The position numbers and the translations under genes were made by a program. A DNA stretch of 21,437 nt from assembly GCA_035403465.1 (NCBI GenBank), contig DAONFG010000047.1, positions 1 through 21,437 on the forward strand. The letters run 5' to 3'. Source of the DNA: JAAYBQ01 sp035403465 (GTDB lineage Bacteria > Spirochaetota > UBA4802 > UBA5550). Numbering within the stretch: the first letter of the stretch is position 1; each line of letters begins with the position of its first letter. This document shows, in pieces, positions 1-5,074 of the stretch. The notes beneath the pieces were generated by a model, which saw only the letters and a list, made by a program, of their open reading frames with translations, ran no database searches and was not told the origin of the DNA.

Positions 1-72
1 GTCAGATTGAGGACTTTTTTATTCTTAAAATGTGCGCAAGACATTGTACACTACCTTACTAAAAGTTTTGTT

Positions 73-102
73 CCGCTTGGAAGCACGGATGCTGGAAAGC
101 GG
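73..102 (-). repeat. Hairpin with conserved TCCG loop, copy 1
   Basis: A 30-nt stem-loop begins five bases after the stop codon of the 108-635 gene. On the minus strand it is CCGCTT, an internal loop, AGCA, the loop TCCG, TGCT, an internal loop, and AAGCGG. The apex GCATCCGTGC is identical to that of copy 2 (1346-1363), and copy 3 (3362-3379) differs by one base that still allows a G-U pair on this strand. No T-tract follows, so it is a poor intrinsic terminator. It probably marks another cassette edge, but the window starts too close by to show an attC site. Confidence 0.5.
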
Positions 103-107
103 AGTAA

Positions 108-635
108 TTATTTTCTAAACTCGATCATCGTAAAAATACGTGTTAATATTACGTCTAAATTGTTTGTTGAATTATTACTTAAATTTGATAATGTATTTGA
201 AATAAGTTCTTGTCTAGCAAGTTCTTCGAGTGAAGTATTTTCATAATGACAAATGAATTTATCTGCAATAAATTTTATTGCATTTTTTATTGATAAAATT
301 TCACCTTTTGAATCTAAAGTTGATTCATCAATAAATGGAGTTTCGAGAAAATTATTTATTTTAGTTACAATATCATTTTTCCCGTAAAGAGTTAAGAAAT
401 TTTGATACGTATAATTATTTTTATATCTTTCATTTTCGATGAACATAGCTCTTAATTGTGTAATAATACAATCAAAATAAGTAAACCATTCTACTTCATT
501 ATTTGAATCAAGTGGATTTATTTTTCTTATTTTCACTAATCTATTTAATAGCATGCTTAGATTAAAATTAAACATATTAAAAAATCTGTTATAATTTTCC
601 ATCGTTTCATAATCTTCTTCAACTGAGTTATCCAT
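108..635 (-). CDS. Unrecognised AT-rich cassette protein (175 aa)
   Basis: I do not recognise this protein. It is 175 residues, rich in Asn, Ile, Leu and Glu, and looks all-alpha and soluble, with no signal peptide, membrane segment or metal-binding motif. The start is the ATG at 635, preceded by a usable AAGGAA about ten bases upstream. It is the last gene of a leftward trio with the DUF2752 gene (26 bp upstream) and the TM2 gene, and ends five bases before a conserved hairpin. The very low GC of the coding sequence against GC-rich flanking junctions fits an acquired integron cassette. Helical proteins of this size in cassettes are often antitoxins, immunity proteins or HEPN-like proteins, but no RxxxxH motif is evident, so no function is assigned. 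Confidence 0.7.
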   Translation of the reverse strand: MDNSVEEDYETMENYNRFFNMFNFNLSMLLNRLVKIRKINPLDSNNEVEWFTYFDCIITQLRAMFIENERYKNNYTYQNFLTLYGKNDIVTKINNFLETPFIDESTLDSKGEILSIKNAIKFIADKFICHYENTSLEELARQELISNTLSNLSNNSTNNLDVILTRIFTMIEFRK

Positions 636-660
636 TTTTTCAGTTTCCTTATGTTTAAAA

Positions 661-975
661 TCAATAGTAATTTACGAAATTAAGATTAAAGCTTTTTAAA
701 CAAAAAAAAAGATGTTTAATATATATGTAAGATAATAATGGAAAGACGATGATTATCAATTTGTTAAATTCGTAAGATTTTTTTATTTGAAAATGAAAAA
801 GACATGAAAGTGCTCTTGTCATACCACATCCAAGACATTCAATGTTAAATAATTTTTTAAACAAACAAATTGAATGACCATTTTCAAATAAAATCGTCGG
901 TATTAATATCAGCAATAAAGGTGCAATGATAAGAATACCGATTTCTAGAAGTATAAAAAATTTATTTTTATTCAC
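661..975 (-). CDS. DUF2752-family membrane protein
   Basis: This short integral membrane protein (104 aa) carries the family signature: a Cys-containing stretch followed by LGCGMTRA and a second hydrophobic segment. Residues about 7-30 form one transmembrane helix and about 72-92 another; the CGMTRA loop lies between them at about 48-54. The biochemical role of DUF2752 is unknown. The start is a GTG at 973-975 that shares its first G with the TAG stop of the TM2 gene, so the two are almost certainly translationally coupled. TM2 and DUF2752 proteins are often encoded side by side in other bacteria, which supports both calls. The C-terminus is short and Phe/Asn/Tyr-rich. Confidence 0.8.
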   Translation of the reverse strand: MNKNKFFILLEIGILIIAPLLLILIPTILFENGHSICLFKKLFNIECLGCGMTRALSCLFHFQIKKSYEFNKLIIIVFPLLSYIYIKHLFFCLKSFNLNFVNYY

Positions 976-1310
976 TATTTTTTTACAAGAGGTTGACCAT
1001 TACCATCTTTATATGAACCTGTAAGTATTGTAATAAAGTCAATGAATGCCCAAACTAGACAACCACCACCACTTAATAATTGAACGACTCCAATTCCTGT
1101 GCTACCTGTATAAAATCTATGTAACCCAAAGAATCCAAGAAAAAAACATAACAATAATGTAGTTAACCAATCTTTTCCGGCGCCATCAATTACACCAGCT
1201 GGTCTTTGTCTAACACCACATTTGGGGCAAAGCTCTGCTGCTTTTTTGATGATTGAACCACATGATTCACAAAATTTTTCATCTAATTGTTTGATTACCT
1301 GTTCTGACAT
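975..1310 (-). CDS. Zinc-ribbon TM2-domain membrane protein
   Basis: The product is about 111 aa. An N-terminal zinc ribbon has two Cys pairs (CESC and CPKC). It is followed by a TM2 domain: a hydrophobic segment (TTLLLCFFLGFFGLHRFY) with the typical Gly-x-His-Arg-Phe-Tyr, a glycine-rich turn, and a second hydrophobic segment ending in WAFIDFITIL. TM2 proteins are small two-helix membrane proteins of mostly unknown function. The ATG at 1310 is preferred because GGAG sits seven bases upstream; an upstream GTG at 1322 would put that ribosome site inside the gene. The gene follows the attC-like site and the hairpin at 1346-1363, so it is the first gene of its cassette. It overlaps the DUF2752 gene by one base. 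Confidence 0.85.
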   Translation of the reverse strand: MSEQVIKQLDEKFCESCGSIIKKAAELCPKCGVRQRPAGVIDGAGKDWLTTLLLCFFLGFFGLHRFYTGSTGIGVVQLLSGGGCLVWAFIDFITILTGSYKDGNGQPLVKK

Positions 1311-1345
1311 CTGTTTCTCCACATATTATATTTTTTACTTACTAA

Positions 1346-1363
1346 CCGGGCACGGATGCCCGG
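1346..1363 (-). repeat. Hairpin with conserved TCCG loop, copy 2
   Basis: Perfect 7-bp stem (CCGGGCA/TGCCCGG on either strand) closed by a four-base loop, TCCG on the minus strand. It lies between the attC-like site and the ribosome site of the TM2 gene. The stem bases differ from copies 1 and 3 while pairing is kept, which suggests selection on structure. Confidence 0.6.
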
Positions 1364-1385
1364 CTAAAGGTTTTTAGGCCGTTTC

Positions 1386-1482
1386 ATACAACGCCCTGGC
1401 TAAACGACGTTGCGCGGTCTTTTGCGCAATGTGGCGAAGCCCAAGCCGGTACTCCGGCGCCGCGTTTTAGCCTTTGTTATAT
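1386..1482 (-). other. attC-like integron recombination site
   Basis: Read on the minus strand, the site has the R''-L''...L'-R' layout of an attC. R'' is ATATAAC (1476-1482) and L'' is GGCTAAA (1466-1472). L' is TTTAGCC (1398-1404) and R' is GTTGTAT (1386-1392). L''/L' are perfectly complementary. The stem continues with CG/CG after one unpaired A, which resembles the extrahelical bases that set strand choice in attC sites. R''/R' pair over seven bases with one G-T pair. The 60-bp centre folds into smaller hairpins (TTGCGC/GCGCAA and GCCGG/CCGGC). The length of 97 bp is normal for attC. Polarity agrees with the leftward genes, the site lying 3' of the HNH gene. R' departs from the GTTRRRY consensus at one position, so activity is unproven. 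Confidence 0.7.
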
Positions 1483-1556
1483 GATGCGACGTGCCATTAC
1501 GACAAGTACTGTCGGGTGAATACAGGACGTATGAACCCGGTTCTAAAAATTTATTA

Positions 1557-2210
1557 CTACGAATATGGCTTTGTGATACCTACTATTGGTAAAGTTCCAT
1601 AAAATAATAATATCCATACTCCGGAATTTACATCTTCAATCGTTTCATGGTAAGTGTAACAAAAGATACCATTCTGAATAATGATCAATGGAGGGAAATT
1701 AATCCCTTGTAATTTTTCTAAAATGTCATTAAGACCGAACTGTTGAATTTTTGCAATGACTTGATAATTTGTTGGAAACGGATATCCTTTTGCATTAAAA
1801 AAAAGACCTCGAATAATTCGTTGAGCCACTCTATCAATTCGATTTACATCTAGCTTAAAAGCACCTTCTTGTCCTAAGTAAATACCTGCTTCAGTAAAAA
1901 CATCAACATCTTTGATGCTATTTTTAAGTAACAATGCAAAACCTTCAGATCTATTGGCAGAACGAATGAGAGTATTAATAACACTACACGCTGAAGGTTC
2001 ATCTGAAACTTTGTAAGATGAAATAATTGCAGCGCGAAAGTACTCATCATCTTTAGACCAACCTTCAAAGCATGTTATACAACAAGGAACTGTAATTAGA
2101 TTTGATGCCCGTGGTTTTGGAAAAATATTTTTAGGAGGAATATGATCATCGGTTAGTGGGCCTATTGCACCACAATAAGCGCATTGGCCATGTTTTTTAT
2201 GGTTTTTCAT
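1557..2210 (-). CDS. HNH endonuclease-like protein
   Basis: The 217-aa product has an N-terminal zinc-bound HNH nuclease fold: Cys10-x2-Cys13, then the catalytic-type TDDHIPPKNIF (Asp21, Asp22, His23), then Cys44-x2-Cys47, followed by FEGWSKDDEYFR. This arrangement fits HNH proteins that nick or cut DNA. The remaining 150 residues, which I do not recognise, may be a target-sensing or effector-specific domain. The start at 2210 is chosen because its ATG overlaps the TAA of the J-domain gene (TAATG), a typical coupling arrangement; an in-frame ATG at 2228 would add six residues. The attC-like site lies about 75 bp beyond the stop, so this gene and the J-domain gene probably form one two-gene cassette. 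The pairing suggests a partner-controlled nuclease, possibly anti-phage; that is inference. Confidence 0.75.
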   Translation of the reverse strand: MKNHKKHGQCAYCGAIGPLTDDHIPPKNIFPKPRASNLITVPCCITCFEGWSKDDEYFRAAIISSYKVSDEPSACSVINTLIRSANRSEGFALLLKNSIKDVDVFTEAGIYLGQEGAFKLDVNRIDRVAQRIIRGLFFNAKGYPFPTNYQVIAKIQQFGLNDILEKLQGINFPPLIIIQNGIFCYTYHETIEDVNSGVWILLFYGTLPIVGITKPYS

Positions 2211-3316
2211 TATTGAATCAACTCGCATATATATGGTTCGTGAAATATTTTTTCATAAATACTTTTTAATTCTTCAATACTATAGTCTAAAGATATATCT
2301 CCTTTTATTTTGTATGTATCTTTAGGTTTTGTTCTTTTTATGAATTTGTTGTACTCTTTTTCATCGGAAACAATTTTTTCCATTGAATCAATAGCCTTTT
2401 TATAATTTTCCAATAATTTAATTATAAATCTATATGATATATGATATTTGTTTTTAATATCGATTTCCGATAAAAATTTGTTACCTTCTAAAATATATAT
2501 TGAGTAAAGCAATAATTGAGGAAAATATTTAGGATAGGAAGGTCTCTTGTCATCATATGGAGGGAATGACTTCTTTTGTATGATTTTACTTTCAATTAAA
2601 TGTTCAATAGTGTTTATGCATTTTTCATATTGATTTGATAAAAAGTATGCTCTTGCAATTTGAAGATTAAGTCCTTCATACATGTCATCAGGATCAGCGC
2701 TAGTTTGCGGATTTGAAAATTCATAACTCCAATATTTAATTGCATTTTCGTAATCTTCATAATAAAAATATGCATTACCTAAATAATAATTAGCTTCAAC
2801 CATTTGAAAAAATTTAATACCATCCGTTATCAGACCTAATTGAAATAATAAATCTCCAAGATCACGGCCCATTTGATATAATCTATAATCTTTATTGCTA
2901 TGAATGTAATCACCATTTAAACATTTGTTAATACCAATTTCATATAACCGAATTTTTAATCCATACTTTCTTTCGGTCCCAAGTTCACCACATATTCTTT
3001 GTAATTTTTGCATTTGAAAATATTGTTTATCTTCAAGAGTGAATGAGTAATCATATTGACATTGAACTGTCCAAGGTGCGTCCCAATTGAAATTCATAGA
3101 TGAAAAATTATCATCGCTCGTTTTATTTGTCAATAAATCATAAGCTTCATTATACAATATGATTTTATTGTTAAGCTCAGTAATTTTTTCATTTGTAGCA
3201 CCGTGAGCTCGATCTGGATGATGTTTAAAAACAAGTTTTCTATAATTCCGCTTTACATCTTCGATAGAGTATTCATTCAATAATTCCAATATTTCTAATG
3301 CATTTTTATGATTCAT
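2210..3316 (-). CDS. J-domain protein with TPR-like repeats
   Basis: Residues 1-65 form a DnaJ-type J-domain: an amphipathic helix, Arg/Lys-rich helix II (VKRNYRKLVFKHH) and the diagnostic HPD at 33-35, which stimulates the ATPase of Hsp70 proteins. There is no Gly/Phe linker, zinc-finger domain or DnaJ C-terminal domain, so this is a specialised class C-type J-protein, not the housekeeping chaperone. The middle, about residues 150-255, has Tyr/Ala-rich helical pairs resembling tetratricopeptide repeats (for example YYLGNAYFYYEDYENAIKYW). The C-terminal 110 residues are Lys-rich. The ATG at 3316 has no strong ribosome site. Its stop overlaps the HNH start, so the two are probably co-translated. 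It may recruit DnaK to the HNH partner or to a sensed target; that is inference. Confidence 0.8.
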   Translation of the reverse strand: MNHKNALEILELLNEYSIEDVKRNYRKLVFKHHPDRAHGATNEKITELNNKIILYNEAYDLLTNKTSDDNFSSMNFNWDAPWTVQCQYDYSFTLEDKQYFQMQKLQRICGELGTERKYGLKIRLYEIGINKCLNGDYIHSNKDYRLYQMGRDLGDLLFQLGLITDGIKFFQMVEANYYLGNAYFYYEDYENAIKYWSYEFSNPQTSADPDDMYEGLNLQIARAYFLSNQYEKCINTIEHLIESKIIQKKSFPPYDDKRPSYPKYFPQLLLYSIYILEGNKFLSEIDIKNKYHISYRFIIKLLENYKKAIDSMEKIVSDEKEYNKFIKRTKPKDTYKIKGDISLDYSIEELKSIYEKIFHEPYICELIQ

Positions 3317-3361
3317 AATTTATTATGTACTCTTTCATAAATATAGATAATTGTTCTTCTT

Positions 3362-3379
3362 CCGCGCACGGACGCGCGG
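3362..3379 (-). repeat. Hairpin with conserved TCCG loop, copy 3
   Basis: Minus strand CCGCGCG-TCCG-TGCGCGG, located upstream of the J-domain gene. The loop-closing pair is G-U as minus-strand RNA but would be an A-C mismatch on the plus strand, favouring function on the strand of the genes. The lower stem differs from copy 2 with pairing preserved. Confidence 0.55.
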
Positions 3380-3392
3380 TCTTTTAAAAGTT

Positions 3393-3478
3393 TGGCACGT
3401 CGTTTCATATAACTTCTTCCTACCCGCCATATGGCGTATAACCATACAACAGGCACAATAACGCGCAATTAATTGCGC
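3393..3478 (-). other. Possible attI or degenerate attC region
   Basis: Four heptamers that read as GTT-type core sites on the minus strand fall within 56 bp: 3407-3413 GTTATAT, 3436-3442 GTTATAC, 3444-3450 GTTGTAT and 3456-3462 GTTATTG. They are interleaved with two perfect palindromes, CGCCATATGGCG (3425-3436) and GCGCAATTAATTGCGC (3463-3478). The first core is followed by GAAACG, the same bases that follow R' of the attC-like site. I found no complementary R''/L'' arm, so it is not a standard attC. A primary site next to the first cassette would look somewhat like this, but no integrase gene accompanies it here. Confidence 0.35.
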
Positions 3479-4177
3479 ACAACAATCTTTACCTAAACAC
3501 CCACTAACATCCGGCGTCTCGATACAATCCGCCTTTCATCGTGTGTTTTAAAATACTGCGGGTCCGGTATACCCTTGCCGCAAAGCAGCTTATTGAGGCC
3601 CTGGCGGATCACTCGACGACCGGCTTCCTGTAAACCGGTAAAGTTAAACCTGTTCCTGCCGCCAAATCACTGAATATTTATGAATCGCTATGTCCCGTGC
3701 GGCGAACCTGGAGGCCGGCTCAAAGAAGCAGGTCCTGTGCTGCAGCACTGATCAACCGCATAACATGCCGGATTTCAACTGTCAAGGAAGAATATAAAAA
3801 TTAGTGTATTTAGATCTTTTATAGCACCGCGGCTTATAATATATAAAGTTTATACTGCAACGGACAGGCGAGCGCCAGGACGGCAGCGACTGCGACTGAA
3901 TCCGACACGGATTTCGGACTCAGCGCCGCAAGCCTTCATGCTAAAGCAATACCACTGTGAATATATGCTTCCTGTTGTATCTGCACAGAATAACTGCATG
4001 CTGCTTCAAGGAAGGCCAGTCGCCGCATGAGACGCTTAGAGCCCCTGCGGCAATTGAGCAGCGTCTTTTCTTTTGGTTCCTTTCTTTGGACGAGCAAAGA
4101 AAAGAACAAACACTGCGTGTATTGAATACCGCAATATACCATGAGGTAAAAGTTATAGTCACACCCATACATATCAC
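3479..4177. other. Gene-poor region with inverted repeats
   Basis: No convincing gene is visible between the cassette edge and the repeat array. A 57-codon open stretch on the minus strand (3493-3669) has no good start and no recognisable motif. A stem-loop at 3892-3926 has CGGA at its apex, flanked by A and T, so it may be a diverged relative of the three conserved hairpins. A compact repeat block follows at about 4030-4107. The sequence is more GC-rich than the cassettes and looks like decayed intergenic DNA. Confidence 0.5.
4030..4107. repeat. Block of two inverted repeats
   Basis: The first repeat pairs AGACGCT (4030-4036) with AGCGTCT (4060-4066). The second is a 13-bp arm with one mismatch: 4076-4088 against 4095-4107, around a 6-base loop, with arms beginning GTTC and ending GAAC. 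Short open frames on both strands run through it but look like by-products. The compact palindromic layout resembles a dispersed intergenic repeat; other copies would have to be found elsewhere in the genome. Confidence 0.5.
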
Positions 4178-4178
4178 T

Positions 4179-4338
4179 TTCCGGTCATCTTCCGGTCATT
4201 TCTAGTCATCCGCTGGTCATTTCTAGTCATGTTCCGGTCATCTCTAGTCATTTCCAGTCATCCTCTGGTCATTTCCGGTTCTTATCTGGCTCTTATCTGG
4301 TTCTCAGCTGGCTCTTAGCTGGTTCCTATCCGGTCATT
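4179..4338. repeat. Degenerate tandem repeat, 10-11 bp period, 15 units
   Basis: Fifteen units of the form CYRGTCATYY begin at 4181, 4192, 4202, 4213, 4223, 4234, 4244, 4254, 4265, 4275, 4286, 4297, 4308, 4319 and 4330. Spacing alternates between 10 and 11 bp, averaging about 10.6, close to one turn of B-DNA. Units 1-9 and 15 read CCGGTCAT, CTAGTCAT or close variants. Units 10-14 read CCGGTTCT, CTGGCTCT or CTGGTTCY. The array ends about 95 bp before the putative SOS operator of umuD. There is no open reading frame through it and no CRISPR-like spacer structure. Confidence 0.85.
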
Positions 4339-4432
4339 AAAAAGCAGGGCCTTTTTTAAAAAACAGGCTGCAATGAGCCCGGGAGCTTTATAAATCCATG
4401 CCCCATAAAGCATAAATATTCCGTTCATATTT

Positions 4433-4473
4433 ACTAAACATTTGTTGACTACAATCCCCATTCTTATTATATT
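4433..4473 (+). promoter_or_regulatory. umuD promoter with possible SOS operator
   Basis: The -35 is TTGACT (4445-4450) and the -10 is TATATT (4468-4473), separated by 17 bp. An imperfect palindrome, ACTAAACA-TT-TGTTGACT (4433-4450), covers the -35 and would suit a LexA-type repressor, as expected for umuD. The palindrome does not match the E. coli or Bacillus LexA box exactly, so the operator call is tentative; the promoter itself is good. Confidence 0.55.
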
Positions 4474-4534
4474 GTCCTTTACAAAAGGGTTTGCCTTCTC
4501 CCCTTCTCCCCTTCAATTCGTCAAAAAGGGCGAC

Positions 4535-4634
4535 AAGCATGGATGCTTTAGTGTCGAGCGCGGACAGGAAGTCCGAAAAAGCGCTCGACCGAAGGTGGCC
4601 GTAAGGCCGGATGAGGGCATCCCCACAAGAGAGG
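4535..4634 (+). promoter_or_regulatory. Structured 5' leader of umuD mRNA
   Basis: Between promoter and start codon lie four consecutive stem-loops: AAGCA/TGCTT (4535-4548); a 9-bp stem GTCGAGCGC/GCGCTCGAC (4553-4561/4581-4589) enclosing a nested GGAC/GTCC hairpin; GGCC-GTAA-GGCC (4597-4608); and GGATG/CATCC (4609-4622), stacked directly on the previous one. The ribosome site AGAGAGG (4628-4634) follows at once. GTGG (4595-4598) can also pair with CCAC (4623-4626), giving an alternative fold. It may be a cis-regulatory RNA; I do not recognise a known riboswitch or ribozyme class. Confidence 0.55.
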
Positions 4635-4642
4635 TTTGCGTC

Positions 4643-5074
4643 ATGAAACCTGAAATTTACAGATTCTCCCCGTACGTAAGGCTCTCCCTGCCGCTCTTTA
4701 CAGCAAGGATCCATGCCGGTTTCCCGTCGCCTGCCGAGGACTATATTGAAAAGTCCCTTGACCTGAACGAGTACCTTGTGCAGCACCCCGCAGCCACGTT
4801 TTTTGTGCGCGTCACCGGCGACTCTATGACAGGTGCAGGCATAAATTCGGGCGATCTGCTCATTGTTGACAGGGCTCTCAAAGCCGTAAACGGCAGCGTG
4901 ATCGTGGCAATCCTTAACGGTGAATTCACTGTAAAGAGGCTGCAGAGTTCGGGCAAAAGGGTCAGGCTTTTCCCTGAGAACCCTGCATACCAGCCGATCG
5001 AGGTTACAGCGGGCTGCGACTTCGAGGTATGGGGAGTGGTGGTTCATGTGATCCACACAGTGAGGCGGTCATGA
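4643..5074 (+). CDS. umuD: UmuD, SOS-response autoprotease and Pol V subunit
   Basis: The 143-aa product is full length for UmuD. On contact with RecA filaments it cleaves itself, and the shortened form joins UmuC to make DNA polymerase V for translesion synthesis. The self-cleavage bond is Ala25-Gly26 in HAGFPSPAEDY; the catalytic Ser61 lies in GDSM and the catalytic Lys98 in EFTVKRL. The C-terminus FEVWGVVVHVIH matches the family. The ATG at 4643 is chosen because AGAGAGG lies eight bases upstream and homology begins there; the in-frame extension back to 4442 runs through the structured leader and does not resemble UmuD. The stop overlaps the umuC start (ATGA), so the two are coupled. SOS control is expected. 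Confidence 0.95.
   Translation: MKPEIYRFSPYVRLSLPLFTARIHAGFPSPAEDYIEKSLDLNEYLVQHPAATFFVRVTGDSMTGAGINSGDLLIVDRALKAVNGSVIVAILNGEFTVKRLQSSGKRVRLFPENPAYQPIEVTAGCDFEVWGVVVHVIHTVRRS

Noticed and set aside
73..102. Ordinary transcription terminator after the 175-aa gene
   Set aside because: No T-run follows on the minus strand, and the same apex recurs upstream of genes at 1346 and 3362, where a terminator would make no sense.
3493..3669. 57-codon open stretch on the minus strand that might be an integrase or transposase remnant
   Set aside because: It contains none of the tyrosine-recombinase motifs, no suitable start codon or ribosome site, and no resemblance to a known transposase segment.
3936..4205. 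Overlapping open frames on both strands
   Set aside because: They run through the palindromic repeat block, lack ribosome sites and have low-complexity, compositionally odd translations.
4179..4338. CRISPR array
   Set aside because: The repeating unit is only 10-11 bp and there are no unique spacers of 25-40 bp; no cas gene is present.
4535..4634. Known riboswitch or self-cleaving ribozyme in the umuD leader
   Set aside because: I compared it with hammerhead (CUGANGA...GAAA), cobalamin, cyclic di-GMP and group II domain V signatures and none fits.
4442..4642. N-terminal extension of umuD to an upstream in-frame start
   Set aside because: It runs through the predicted promoter and the folded leader, is unlike UmuD, and the ATG at 4643 has its own ribosome site and gives the normal protein length.
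4388..5056. 222-codon open frame antisense to umuD
   Set aside because: umuD on the other strand has complete catalytic motifs; the antisense frame is a by-product of GC-rich codon usage.
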